Positions 26,201-35,953 of a stretch of 64,000 bases of DNA are shown in pieces; the first letter of the stretch is position 1; each line of letters opens with the position of its first letter. The position numbers and the translations under genes were made by a program. The stretch lies in contig OU015532.1 of assembly GCA_907165065.1 (NCBI GenBank), positions 43,130,839 through 43,194,838 on the forward strand, given 5' to 3'. The notes beneath the pieces are model-generated. The model ran no database searches, was not told the DNA's origin, and was given only the letters and a program-made list of their open reading frames with translations. The DNA is from Caprimulgus europaeus. Taxonomy: Eukaryota; Chordata; Aves; Caprimulgiformes; Caprimulgidae.

Positions 26201-29200
26201 CTTCCCTACAGCGGAGGAGATAAGGAATAGCAACGTAGCAAGGGTGGCCAGGTGCCCACCAACTGGGATCATCTTAACAAGAGGGATGTGGAGATGAGAT
26301 GTGTGGGCCATCTGCTAAGTTAGCAGGAGATGGGAAGCCTGAAAAGGACAAGGAGACACAGAGGCTTCCCAGGCACATGTCCCAGAACTTTGAGCCACCA
26401 TCGCTCTGCTGAGCTACAAGTCATGGGATGTGAGGGGATGGAGCTATACAGAAGTAGGTCTTGCTTCTGAGGAAGGCTGACTTGTGTCTTTCAGGAGCAT
26501 CTCAACTATGTGACAGAGATCTCTCAGGATGAGCTCTATGTGCTGGACCCAGAGCTGGTGATCACCCAGACTGTGAGCACCTCTCCTGTCATGCCTGACC
26601 TCGTCGACTTGTCTGCTACACCCCCTGGGCACCATTTTGCATTCCCCTCCTCTTCCTCCTCTCCACCCTCCTCTCCTGTCCCCAGGTGAGTCTTGAATGG
26701 GGGTGCTGGACCTCAGGAAGACTGGGCAGTGATGGGAGAGCCAGGGTTGGCTTCACAGCATTGATCCCTGGGCCAGATTACAGGGGGGCTCCTTGGAAGC
26801 AAGCAGGAATTCAGTGCTGAGTTAGATCACGGTGGAAGATGCCATCCTGTCTTCCTTGCTCCTCTGCCAGCGCTGCTGGAAGCAGTGGGGCATCACCAGG
26901 TGGCTCAGCCATAGGGTCAAGCTTCAGCACCTGGCCCATGGGTGTCTTTTGGGCTAACTGAATCAAGCTTTGGGTATGGGTGAGCAACAGAGCTGGGAGC
27001 AGCAGTAGAAATGGGAGTGGGGATGGGGAAGAACCCGGATCAGGGAAGAAGCAGATGGCATGGCTGAGGAGCAGTAAATCCCTTGGCCTGCCTCTGGTCC
27101 TTCCTGCTGTAGGAGTGCCACAGACAGGCTTCTCCACAGCCATCCCTCTACCCACGGCGTGCCCTTTTGGGCGGCCTGCTGCCAGGACTGGCAGGGTTAG
27201 TTACACCTTTTCTTCTTCCCTTCCAGCGCTGAACCTGAGCGCTGCCTCCTCCCGCACAGAGGTGAGTCCTGTCCCACCCCCCGTCTCACCCCGTCGCAGG
27301 GCACCCTGGTTTGGGTCCCTGCCTTGGTTGGTTTTTTTGTCCTGTCTTTTCCTTGACATGCAGGCAGGAGCTCTGCTGTGTGTGTGCTGGGTGGGAGCGC
27401 AGAGCCCCATGGGCAGGTGACCCAGAGGTGGGCAGGAGAGACCTGACAGTGATTTGTGGAGTGGCGCCTTCCCGGCTCCGCCGTGCAGGATATGGCGTGG
27501 CTGAGGGGTTAATCCCCCACCTGCAGAGCTGAGCGCTGTGGACTGGGTTGGGGGGCTGGGGAGCTCAGGAGGTGGGAGCACAAGGTCAGGGGCCTCACCA
27601 AGCTGAGCGAATGGAAAGAGTTTCCTGGAGCCTGAGCGGGGAAGTGTGAGTGAGTCATGGGTGAGAGGCGACTCGGCCGCTGGCTGACGCCCAGGGATCT
27701 GCTCCCCGCTTCCCCAGTAAGTCATCCTGCCCATGGGCAGAGGCTGCTCCCCCTGCACACACACCTCCCTGGGGCTGAGGTCTGGCTGTGCCCCGAGCTA
27801 CCTCGTGTCTCCCTCCATGGCTTGTCCTTTACATGCCTGAAGGTGGAGGAACCATGTAGAACCATTCTCACCAAGGGGTTGGCACCTAGAGGAGCTCCAG
27901 CTGACTGCTCTGAGCTTCCAGTGCCCAATCCTTGGCTCCAAGGTTAGATAAAAGGCGTTACAGCTTGGCTTTTCTGACCCCAGCCCATCTCCCTTCTTTG
28001 CAGATGACCTTCTGATAGAAGCTGCCAAAAGCGGCGACTTCAGCAAGGTAGGTGGTCCTGCTGCTGGCTGTGATGAGCAGCCAGGGCTGGCTCTGGGCAG
28101 TCTTCCCGCAGCCTGCTTAGCTGGTGTGGCCCTCAGGCTGTGGGACACCCTGCCCATCACGCTCCATGGTTGCCCAGGAGCAGCTCCTGTCGAGGGCCTT
28201 CCTCCAGGAGCTGTGGCTGGAACTAGGCAGGCTTCTGGCAAGAAGCTTGGAGGGACACAAAGGGAAGGGACTTGACAGCGTGGCTGAGCTGGACAGAGCT
28301 CCCTGCCAGGCCCCAAATATCCACACAACCTGCTGTGCACCCCTGGGGATGTGATGCCAAGGCTTGGGGCTTGGGGCTTGGAGCTAGGAAAGGCAACTCA
28401 TCCAGAGCAATCTGGCAATCCTGTAGTTCCAGGAGCTGCACCGAGCTGGAAGAGACCTGATGGTGCGAGACTCCTCGGGCCAGACCGTCCTCCACCACGC
28501 CGTCAAGTCAGGGAGCAAGGACATCGTTAAATACATCATTGAGAACGGTGAGCTGAGGCCAGGGTGCCACCCTTGGCAAAAGAGCCTGGCAGCCAAAAAA
28601 GCCCAACCCTCTGCTCAAAGAGGGTGCTCCTGGACTTAGATCCCTCCCTCCAGGTTTGCTACATCCTCCTCCTGGCATGTGGACTTTCCCTGGCATCTGC
28701 TGGCCAGCGCTGGAGTGCTCCTCTGGCCATTGCTGCATCCTGGCAGGAACCAGCATATCTCTGGGAAACATTTCTCAGTGTCCTGCTTCTGCCTTCAGGG
28801 CAGCTGACCTGTTGTTTTTGGCAGCTCCCGCTGTAATGGAGGCTGCTTTATTTTTATTTAGGTATTTCTCTGTAATGAGTCCACAACTACTCTTCTACCC
28901 TGGGCCCAGGCACTGTTGCTGGCCTCAGTGCTTTGGAGCCAGGACTTTTTGAGGCAGCATGGAAGTAGCAGCCCCTATGGAAAGATGCAGCAGGCAGCTG
29001 GGGAGGAGGTGGGTTTGTCTCTGCCCCCCAGCCAGGTCTCACTCACCCTGCACTGTCTTTCTCTCCACAGCCCCTTCAGAAATCCTTGATGCCACAGAGG
29101 AGGAGAAGTAAGTTGCTGATGACTTGCCTTACCTGTTGGCCAGACCCTCTGCGAGGTGACCAGTTGTCTGGGCACTTACCAGCCACCCTCACTCTAATTA

Positions 29201-31922
29201 CCAGTTCCCAGTCCACTCTGGACTGACGGCCCCCGAGCAGCACCCCCTCCTCTGCCAGGGCTGCCCGGGCAAGCGTGCAACGCACCACAAGCTTTTGCTC
29301 CAGCCAGATTGCTGTCCCTCACTGCCACCCACACGTGCTGCATGTCCCCATTTTGGAGGGGACATCTCATATCTCCCGCTTTCTCCTCCCCAGCGGTGAG
29401 ACCAGCTTGCACCAGGCTGCAGCCTTACGCCAGCGCACTATCTGCCACTACATCGTGGAGGCCGGGGCTTCGCTCATGAAGACGGACCTACAGGTGATAG
29501 TGGGAGGGCTGGCAGTGGGGCTTTTGGGGGGGTCTGGGGGGGCTGGCAGTGCTTTGGCTGGGGTCTGTACCAGCGAGAGAGGAGCTGACATGAATCCCCC
29601 GTGCTCTCCCAGCAGAGCCCAGCTGCAGAGGGGTTAAATCCCTCTCCTCCCTGCGCTTCTCTCCCTGTTGTTTTATTAAATTAGAAGCGAGGGGCTGGAA
29701 TGTCTCATCCCCATCTCCCCCTTCCCACCCTCTGGGGTCAGAGCAAGGACAGGCTCGCTATGAGCTCCCTCCCAGCTGCAGGGCTCCACCGCTCTCCCCC
29801 CTGGGCGGCTGTGATGGGGGTGGTGGGAGCTCCTCTCAGCGGGTGAAGCCAGCCCGTGGGGAGTGGGAGCAGGCGCTGGTGGCCCTTTCCCGTGCATGCC
29901 AAGTTAATTGAGACGTGCCTTGGTGCTGGGGAGTTGTGCCAGCCCTGGCAGAGGAGCCACGGGAAGGGGTCTTGAGGCCATGTTTGGTACAGGAGGCTCC
30001 TGGAGCTGGCATGTGGCAGAGGGGATGTGGTTGCATCTGTCTGGTGGAGGTTCATAGCGCTGGACTGTAGTGGAGGAGATGTAGAACAAACCAAGAAGGT
30101 GCAGTCTGTGGGTCTGGAACGTAGAGTAGGAACCCAGCTGGGGGGTGAAAAATTGCTGAGGCTGGTGGAGCTTGGGGGCCACCTCAGACAATGCGCAGCC
30201 CCCTTGCCAGCTGCCAGGGAGATGCTGGACAGACAAATCTCTGTCTCCCCATCGCTCTGCCTTGGTCCTGGCCAAGGCTTGAGCCTCGCACAGCGCCCAG
30301 AGCGGGTCTGGCAGGGCTGGAGGCTCGTGGGATGAGACAGTGGTGCCCAAGTGAGGGGGTGACTGGGAAGAGACAGGGGGAGAGGGCAGCTCTGGGGACA
30401 CGGCCCCTCTCTGCCCCCAGACACCTCATCTGCCTGAAAGAGGGGAGCAGCCCCTAACCTGCCAGCACAAAAGGGAGCCCCGCTCAGGCATGACAGCCGC
30501 CCCAGGGAAGGGGGATTGCACGTGCCTGTGTGTCCGGGTTTGTAGCTGTCTGGGGACCCCTCTGCGCTGACCTCACGTGGGCCCCGGGTCACAGCCTGCC
30601 TGCACAGGCATGAGCCCACCTCCCTACAAACCCCAGCACAGGTTCAGAGCAGGCTGATCCTGCACCCTGCAGCGCTGAGGGAGGCTGAGCCTTATCGGCT
30701 GGCGTCCGCCAGCCCGGCCGGGCAGAGGGGCCCTGGCAGCTCCGGTTTCAGGCTGCGGGCAGGCAGCGGGGGGACGGGAAAGAAACTCCGTTCCTCCTCT
30801 GGTTTCCCCCTCTTTGTTTGCACCCGAGGAGAGCTGGCACCAAAGCACAGAGTGATCTCCATCCCCCTGCCTGTGTGCGTGCAGGGGGATGTGTGCAGAA
30901 CCGCGGGGCATGCCCAGTCTTGGGGTGCACACGCAAAAGAGGGGTTTCTTGGTGCATCGCATCTCTCTGCAGCCACGCACAAGTGGGCTTTTATCCACAG
31001 CCCGGCAGAGGTTCTGCACGTCTGACCATTGTTCCTGCTGCATAAATACACTGCAGGTCACCCCGGAGGCCCTGGCACCCCAGCACAGGCACCCGTGCCC
31101 CGCTGTGCAGCAGGGGCCGAGCCGGGCAGGCTGGGCATCCCTTCCGGGGCCGGTTTTCAATGGCCACGGCAGAGTGCCAGCTTTCCACGGCCTTTCTCAG
31201 CGGCACGGCAGAGCCCGGGCGCTTGGCAAGGAGGAGCAGGGGGAGGGAAGGGGGAGAGGAGCCGGAGCTGGGAGCTGTTAACAGATTTGCTTTTTATGGA
31301 GTGCGGGAGTTCATTAGTGGACACAGTCCAGATGGCTGCAATAAGCTGGTGAAATGTGATCCTCCTCCGGGAGCGAGAGGGCTAGCCAGGCTGCGAGAGG
31401 GAAGGGGGGTTGGTATTCCCGGGCATTCCCCAGACATACCCCTCATTCCTCACCCTCTCCTGCCTGCCTCCCCAGCGCTGGGGAAGAGTAAGATCATGGG
31501 GACCAACCTTTGTCTCCTCTCAGAGGGCTGGTGATGGTCAGGGCTGATCCCTGTCCTGGCCCGTGCACGGAGCTGATGGCTCTTCAGGGGACAACTTCCA
31601 GCCCTGCAGCAAAGTCCAGGTCCTCAGGATCACACTTCCACACCATGGCGAGCACATGGGCATTTGGCTACCACCCGCCTCAGGGCTTGGCTGCTGGACC
31701 CAGCTGCAGCCACCTTTTCGGTCAGGGAATGGGGGCACCTTTGGGTGCCAAGGCAGTGTTTAGGCAGTGCTCAGTGCTCTGACATCTTTTGCTTCCCTTA
31801 TGCAGGGTGACACCCCCAAGCACCGAGCTGAGAAAGCCAATGACCCCGACTTAGCTGCCTACCTCGAGAACCGACAGCACTACCAGATGATCCAGCGCGA
31901 GGACCAGGAGACAGCTGTGTAG
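10465..31922 (+). CDS. DGKZ: Diacylglycerol kinase zeta, long isoform, 31 coding exons (gene-level entry)
   Basis: DGK zeta phosphorylates diacylglycerol to phosphatidic acid and so damps DAG signalling to PKC and RasGRP; it acts at the plasma membrane and in the nucleus. The spliced exons total 3462 nt (1153 residues plus stop) with every phase matching; the human long isoform is about 1117 residues. Order seen: long basic N-terminus with RRxS motifs (1-259), two C1 zinc domains (about 303-358 and 379-436), MARCKS-like basic phosphorylation segment [15 protein letters not shown] (465-479), catalytic domain with GGDGT at 558-562, accessory domain (about 648-800), ankyrin repeats (about 1017-1120) and a C-terminal ETAV PDZ ligand. 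The ATG at 10465 has A at -3 and G at +4. All introns are GT-AG. The short-N-terminus first exon known from mammals was not recognised. Family assignment is certain; small splice choices are inferred. Confidence 0.97.
12032..12140 (+). CDS. DGKZ: DGKZ coding exon 2
   Basis: Encodes [14 protein letters not shown]...QIRSTVDWS. This is the segment where the alternative N-termini join the common body in mammals. Acceptor TCTTCCAG, donor GTAAGT; 109 nt, closing the codon left by exon 1. Confidence 0.93.
12845..12940 (+). CDS. DGKZ: DGKZ coding exon 3 (first C1 domain, part 1)
   Basis: 32 codons beginning [14 protein letters not shown]. It carries the first zinc ligand His303 and Cys315/Cys322 of the N-terminal C1 domain. 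Donor GTGAGT; phase 0 at both ends. Confidence 0.95.
13615..13692 (+). CDS. DGKZ: DGKZ coding exon 4 (first C1 domain, part 2)
   Basis: 26 codons, with the [12 protein letters not shown] zinc-ligand cluster of the first C1 domain. Acceptor CCTCCAG, donor GTGAGT. Confidence 0.96.
13878..13910 (+). mobile_element. LTR-head fragment in DGKZ intron 4
   Basis: TGTCCTGGTTTTGCTAGGAT plus AGAGTTAATTTTC resembles the first 33 bases of the avian LTR seen at 48770; similarity then stops. Confidence 0.5.
14065..14121 (+). CDS. DGKZ: DGKZ coding exon 5
   Basis: 19 codons, [19 protein letters not shown], closing the first C1 domain (Cys358) and forming the linker to the second. Phase 0 at both ends. Confidence 0.95.
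15134..15202 (+). CDS. DGKZ: DGKZ coding exon 6 (second C1 domain, part 1)
   Basis: 23 codons with HHWVHRRR and CRQCGK, the first ligands of the second C1 domain. Pyrimidine-rich acceptor CTTTTCCCTTTAG, donor GTAAGA. Confidence 0.96.
15656..15727 (+). CDS. DGKZ: DGKZ coding exon 7 (second C1 domain, part 2)
   Basis: 24 codons, [20 protein letters not shown] followed by CKQA, with the CxxC pair of the second C1 domain. The following intron holds a CR1 copy starting only about 40 bp from this exon's donor. Confidence 0.96.
15767..16071 (+). mobile_element. CR1 LINE copy in DGKZ intron 7
   Basis: About 300 bp of CR1 3' end (GGACAAGGGGCAATGGGCAC ... CCATTCTGTGATTCTGTG), sense to DGKZ. A different, better-preserved subfamily from the upstream copies. 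Confidence 0.9.
16358..16474 (+). CDS. DGKZ: DGKZ coding exon 8
   Basis: 39 codons, [10 protein letters not shown] to LRVRRPQ. Completes the second C1 domain and the linker to the MARCKS-like segment. Confidence 0.96.
16567..16638 (+). CDS. DGKZ: DGKZ coding exon 9 (MARCKS-homology segment)
   Basis: 24 codons that are almost entirely lysine, arginine and serine ([18 protein letters not shown]). In mammalian DGK zeta this segment is a nuclear localisation signal and PKC target. It is isolated on its own exon. Confidence 0.96.
16923..17018 (+). CDS. DGKZ: DGKZ coding exon 10 (catalytic domain start)
   Basis: 32 codons ending [13 protein letters not shown], the opening strand and loop of the diacylglycerol kinase catalytic fold. 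Confidence 0.96.
17300..17382 (+). CDS. DGKZ: DGKZ coding exon 11
   Basis: [20 protein letters not shown] through GGPKE, catalytic domain. 83 nt, leaving two bases for the next exon; donor GTGAGT. Confidence 0.96.
17908..17968 (+). CDS. DGKZ: DGKZ coding exon 12 (GGDGT motif)
   Basis: Ends LACGGDGT, the glycine-rich ATP-binding signature of DAG kinases (residues 558-562). 61 nt; acceptor CCCTGCAG, donor GTGAGT. Confidence 0.97.
18369..18482 (+). CDS. DGKZ: DGKZ coding exon 13
   Basis: 38 codons including [17 protein letters not shown], the second conserved catalytic-site block. Confidence 0.97.
18882..19022 (+). CDS. DGKZ: DGKZ coding exon 14
   Basis: 47 codons starting [18 protein letters not shown] and ending with an acidic stretch ([11 protein letters not shown]) between catalytic and accessory parts. 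Donor GTGGGA is slightly weak. Confidence 0.96.
19518..19596 (+). CDS. DGKZ: DGKZ coding exon 15 (accessory domain)
   Basis: [20 protein letters not shown] then EFHESR; start of the DAG kinase accessory domain. 79 nt, donor GTACAG. Confidence 0.96.
19899..19954 (+). CDS. DGKZ: DGKZ coding exon 16
   Basis: [19 protein letters not shown], accessory domain. Strong T-rich acceptor, donor GTGAGT. Confidence 0.96.
20993..21055 (+). CDS. DGKZ: DGKZ coding exon 17
   Basis: 21 codons, [20 protein letters not shown] then V, accessory domain. The preceding intron is about 1 kb. Confidence 0.96.
21300..21373 (+). CDS. DGKZ: DGKZ coding exon 18
   Basis: [20 protein letters not shown] then LNIP, accessory domain. 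74 nt; the split Arg codon is completed in exon 19. Confidence 0.96.
21486..21597 (+). CDS. DGKZ: DGKZ coding exon 19
   Basis: [20 protein letters not shown] through GFTMTSL. Highly conserved accessory-domain block; 112 nt. Confidence 0.96.
21878..22077 (+). CDS. DGKZ: DGKZ coding exon 20
   Basis: 66 codons plus two bases, from [20 protein letters not shown] to [12 protein letters not shown]. The sequence ATGCAGGTAGAC inside it resembles a donor, but reading continues in frame and matches the family, so it is treated as exonic. Confidence 0.94.
22368..22468 (+). CDS. DGKZ: DGKZ coding exon 21
   Basis: [20 protein letters not shown] and the following residues to KEKLKEA. 101 nt, completing the Asp codon of exon 20 and splitting a Ser codon at its end. 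Confidence 0.95.
22605..22684 (+). CDS. DGKZ: DGKZ coding exon 22
   Basis: [20 protein letters not shown] then QIERLQE. 80 nt; followed by a 1.4-kb intron. Confidence 0.95.
24066..24135 (+). CDS. DGKZ: DGKZ coding exon 23
   Basis: [20 protein letters not shown] then FLD. 70 nt; followed by a 1.8-kb intron in which nothing else was recognised. Confidence 0.94.
25921..25961 (+). CDS. DGKZ: DGKZ coding exon 24
   Basis: A 41-nt exon, [14 protein letters not shown]. Acceptor CTTACAG, donor GTGAGT. Confidence 0.94.
26495..26685 (+). CDS. DGKZ: DGKZ coding exon 25
   Basis: [20 protein letters not shown], then a Ser/Pro-rich linker ending [13 protein letters not shown] before the ankyrin repeats. 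The linker is longer than in mammals and weakly conserved. Confidence 0.93.
27227..27261 (+). CDS. DGKZ: DGKZ coding exon 26 (35 nt)
   Basis: Short exon, [12 protein letters not shown], bridging the Ser/Pro linker to the ankyrin region. Supported by a good acceptor (TTCTTCCCTTCCAG), a GTGAGT donor and exact phase fit; the protein sequence itself is poorly conserved. Confidence 0.82.
28004..28047 (+). CDS. DGKZ: DGKZ coding exon 27 (first ankyrin repeat start)
   Basis: [15 protein letters not shown], the opening helix of the ankyrin repeats. 44 nt, donor GTAGGT. Confidence 0.92.
28427..28547 (+). CDS. DGKZ: DGKZ coding exon 28 (ankyrin repeat)
   Basis: 40 codons, [20 protein letters not shown] then [20 protein letters not shown]. 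An alternative AG six bases downstream would drop two residues (FQ) without changing frame. Confidence 0.93.
29071..29107 (+). CDS. DGKZ: DGKZ coding exon 29 (37 nt)
   Basis: [13 protein letters not shown] between ankyrin repeats. Acceptor CTCTCCACAG, donor GTAAGT. Confidence 0.92.
29394..29493 (+). CDS. DGKZ: DGKZ coding exon 30 (ankyrin repeat)
   Basis: [20 protein letters not shown] then [13 protein letters not shown], a typical ankyrin repeat. Donor GTGATA is the weakest in the gene. Confidence 0.95.
31806..31922 (+). CDS. DGKZ: DGKZ coding exon 31 with stop and PDZ ligand
   Basis: 38 codons and TAG. Starts [20 protein letters not shown] and ends with ETAV-stop, the class I PDZ-binding motif that in mammals binds syntrophins and PSD-95-type scaffolds. 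Confidence 0.97.
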   Translation, partial: GDTPKHRAEKANDPDLAAYLENRQHYQMIQREDQETAV

Positions 31923-34066
31923 TGCTCGGTGTGCCTTAGCCCAAGCCAGCTCGGGCAGGACGAGAAGAGGACAATAGCAACTGGCAGAGCTGTGAGTCTG
32001 GCCCAGCCCTCCCTAGATGTCAGCCCGGTCCCCGGAGGAGATGGAGACAGCAGAGCTCAGCCCCAGGCTGGGCTGAGACTCTTTTTGTGAGGACAGTGGG
32101 TATTTGGGACTTGAAGCCTGGCTCTTTGTGTGTTCCCCCTTTTGCCCCTCATCCACGATGTTCCCTGCCCTGGATGGGCTCCATCCTGCAGCCCTGTTGG
32201 CACAGGTAACGGTGAAGCCCTGGGTCACCCTTCTGTGCAGGAGTGATGCCAGTACCCGCTCTGCAGGCTCCTACCTATGATCCTTGTGGGATATCCTTGC
32301 TCACCCCCTCTCCTAGCCAGCAGTGCCCCTCCTTTGGATGCTTAGCTAGGTTCATGTCCCGTTGCTCCTCTCCTGTCTGGCACAGCTGTGGGAGGCACAG
32401 GCTGTGCAGGCAGACAGCAGGGGCCGTGAGCCTCAGACTTTGCCCCAAGGGAAGCACCATGACTTACTGCCCCTACCTCCTCCTCCTCCTCCCTGCTGTT
32501 GGTTTGGGGCTGCTCCAGGTCTCTGTGTTGCCCTACCAGGGCCTGCTGTGGCAGGAGGTGCACCCAGCCTTTCCTTGGAGCATCTGGGACTGGCACAGCT
32601 GGAAGCTGTGTGTAGCCTGAGCAGTGACTGCGGTGGAGCTTGCTTTATTTCCCTAATGCTGACTTGGATCCGGCTGCCCTCCCTGCTTCAGCTCCCTGTC
32701 CCCCGATGCTAGATGTTGCACTGGGCTGGAGGGGCAGTGCTGGGGTCAGTGCTGCTCTCAGGGATTCTCCCCATGCCCCCCAACCTGTCAACATGCATCC
32801 TCTGAATCCGAATCCTGACATTCCCCCAGACTGAGCACAGGGCCTTGCAGGGCAAATTTGGGAGCTCGCCCAGTCCAGACACAAACTCCCTGGGCAAGCC
32901 ACCAGCTCATCCTCTCCAAGTTTAGCAGGAAGAGGGATTTGGGTGCGTAGGAAGCATCAGTGCTCCCAGTCCCAAGTCACGCCTGCAGTGGGATGGCATT
33001 TCACCTACCACCTGCCATGAGGCACGAGGCACCATGACCCATCTCCCCTGCAGATGCTGTGGGTGCTGAGCATCTGCAGAGGTATCAAGCCAACCCTTCA
33101 GCAAGGCTTTGGTAGCACTGACAGTCTCTGGGACCAGGACATGCCAGCAGAGGAGGAATGATGGCTCTGGGCCTTGCAGACCTACTTGGCACCTTCGGGT
33201 GGGTGGCAGTTGCAAAGTGGGTTGCAGCTCACAGCTTGGGTCCCAGGAGAGGATGCTGCTGCTGCGTGGGGTCTGTGCAGTCCCACCTGCACTCACACCA
33301 GCTGTGCCCACTGGGTAGTGCTGGGTGGCACCATTCAAACCTCTCCTAATACCAATACCAAAAAAAGGGTATGAGGATACCACAGGGGAATCTTCAGGTT
33401 TTTTTGGCTGGAGGGCACAGTTCCCTTGGAGGACAGGAGATGCTGTGGTGGGGAGCAGAGGCACAGGGCAGTGCAGAATGCCAGGGGCCCGTGGCAGTAT
33501 TGGTCATTAATAACAATAACATTCTGACCCATTCAGAGCTGGGATGCTCCAGCAGAGCCCAGGGTTCCCATCAGCCCTGCTTGCTGGCCACCGACAGACA
33601 AGGCACTGTCATCTTAAAGGTGCAAACCGCTGCCGTCCAGCTGGGACATCCAGCCAGGCCCAGAGGCGTTTACAGCCCTAGCTTCCCCCGTTCTCCCTGG
33701 TTTTGTATCTTCCCTTACAAGTTTTTGTACAGGTAGTTGAGAGACACACTGTCCCCCTCCCCACCCGGCCCCTCCGTGCGCGCGTGAGCCGAGTTGCTGT
33801 GCAATTCCAAGCCTGGCTTGTATCCCGGCGAAGGCGGAGGGGGTGTTGGTCGCCCTGCCCGTGAGAGGCAGGGGTTCTGTGCAATACCTGGGTCTGTGTT
33901 TCCTAGACGCTGTCGTAGGACTGTATTTTTGTAACTCTGTGAGGGTGCTGGCTCCAGCAGGCCGAGGGGGCCTGGCGTGAGCCTGCGTTCCCACCGCTTT
34001 TTGACTTGGACCGTTTGGATGTTGTTGTTTCTTGCCATTGAAATAAAGAGATGGATGTTTTAGTCC
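31923..34066 (+). other. DGKZ: DGKZ 3' UTR
   Basis: About 2.1 kb between the stop codon and the AATAAA at 34042. Open frames on either strand here have no recognisable protein homology. The last 350 bases have balanced composition and look UTR-like. The end is inferred as about 20 nt past the poly(A) signal. Confidence 0.75.
34042..34047 (+). terminator. DGKZ: DGKZ poly(A) signal AATAAA
   Basis: Canonical AATAAA followed within 25 nt by T/GT-rich sequence (GGATGTTTTAGTC). It is the first convincing signal downstream of the DGKZ stop. Confidence 0.75.
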
Positions 34067-35492
34067 CTGTCTCCAGCTGCCTCCGTGAGAATGCGACGGG
34101 CGCTGCATGAGTGACACCCCTCGAGGTTGTTGTACCCTGAGACTTCTGCCCCTGCCCCAAGTGGAGGTACTCTGTGGGAGTTCTCTGCTGAGCCAGCTTC
34201 CCTGCACAGCATCCTCTGGGACAGTTGCTGGATACCGTGACATTGTCCTGAGGGACCTTCGCCCTCAGTCTGTGGCATACATGGATATTCGGTGTAAGAT
34301 GGAGAAAGCACACCACCATCCCCAGTGATCCAGAAGGACTTGGCAGTGTGAGTCAGGAGCTGGCACCTTGCTGTTCCTGCCCCGCTCCGTTTCCTCCCTG
34401 GGGTGGGAGGTGGCAGCCCCAGCATCAGGCCTGCCCTGCCCTTGGCAGCTGCACAGCTATCGATGGGTCCTCCAGCAGCAGCCAGCCTCCAGATTTCCAA
34501 ATGTTTCTGTTGGCCCTTTTTTGTGGTGAGCTGTCCTCAGCCACGCTGCTCTGTGGAGGACCAGCCTGCTCAGGGGCTTTTCCCATTCATTCCCAGCTCC
34601 AGAGGGGAGCCTTGGGTCCTGTCTCCAGTGCTGAGCACTGGGGCTGGGATTATCTCCAGTGCTCCGGCGGGCGGTTTGCTCTCCAATTACAAAAGCGGGG
34701 GATTAGGGACGCTTCTGCTTCCAGCCCTGGACTCGTAAGGACGACTGTGGCCAGCGCCATCTCTCACAGTTTGCCAAAAGGAGGTAATCGCTCCGGCCTG
34801 CAGAGCACTCGCTGGTGCGGGAGCTGGGGATGGACACGGTGGGTGATGGGGAGCTGTTCTCATACCTTACACTCAGATTCCTGAGGGCAGCTTGGCAGCC
34901 TGCCTGTCGCTCCCACCAGCCCCTCTCCCCCCAGAGAAGCAGCCTCCTTCCCCGGCTGCCTCGTCCCTTCCACCCCCCGCACCTCCCTTTCATCCCCTTC
35001 AGCCTTTCAGCTCCTGCCTGGAGCTAACAGTGGGGGTCTGTAGCGGGTGTAAGACACACCAAATTGTCCCAGCCTCCCTGGGCCGCTGCCCAGGGACCAG
35101 GCGTACGTGCGACTGGGAGGAGGGGGCCCTGCTCCGCTTCAGTGCCCTGGCCCTGGCATGTTGGCGATTGGCCCTCATTTTGGCCTGAGGACTGTCAGTA
35201 ACCATGGCAATGAGAGTTTTCCAGCCACCTTGGTGTCAAATTTATGGTGAGGGAGAGAAGCGGTCCCAAAATGTGATGGCTGTGATGAGGGGTGTTTGGA
35301 AAATGGCAGTCAACTCTTGGGGCAGAGCCCTGCCCTTCTCTCCAAAGGGCCTCAGCATCCTGTTTTTCCCTCGCAGATGGGTACTGGCAGTCTGTGTGTC
35401 CTCCCCATGGGATGGAAACACACCTGGGGGTGCAGGCACAGGGGGGACACGTGGGGGATGGCCATGCAAGCCCAGCCCCAATGTGATAGTTT

Positions 35493-35526
35493 ATAATTTA
35501 ACCCTATCCTAGCAAAAACCAGGGCA
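35493..35526 (-). mobile_element. LTR-head fragment between DGKZ and MDK
   Basis: Minus-strand TGCCCTGGTTTTTGCTAGGA matches the same LTR start; similarity ends after about 34 bases. Confidence 0.45.
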
Positions 35527-35915
35527 CCCAGCTAAACAGAGCTGGGGTGACAGCAGTTGGCTGGGTTAATGATTACCTGATGCACGCCCACCTCTGCGAG
35601 TCTGAACAAGGAGAAGGTCCCCTCCGTGTGCAGCTGCATCCCTGTGCTGGCAGTAACAGTGCCCCAAGGACCAGGCTTCGACTGGAGATGGAAAATGTGG
35701 AGCTGACATGCCATGAATTATCTTGTGACGTTTTTAGAGGTAAAAAGCTCAAGTTAAGCAATTGCAGGGAAAAGCACCTGGGTTGGTCGTGCTCCCTCTC
35801 TGCCCTTCCTTCCCTTGCTATGAGGCCCCTTTCTGCAAACACAACCTTCTGCTGCTTGTTTGAGCTGGGGAAGGAGCCCTTCTCCCCCTGCATCCCTCCA
35901 AAAGGGACCAAGCAC

Positions 35916-35953
35916 AGCTGAGATGTGTTGATGTGCATCAACACATCTCAGCT
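35916..35953. repeat. Perfect 38-bp hairpin palindrome
   Basis: Two 18-bp arms (AGCTGAGATGTGTTGATG and its exact reverse complement) around a 2-base centre. It lies between DGKZ and MDK. Confidence 0.95.

Noticed and set aside
29738..30619. 293-codon minus-strand frame in the last DGKZ intron
   Set aside because: No recognisable domain; lies in a GC-rich intron, with Ser/Pro-rich content typical of chance frames.
33614..34243. 209-codon minus-strand frame
   Set aside because: Antisense to the DGKZ 3' UTR and its poly(A) signal; no homology.
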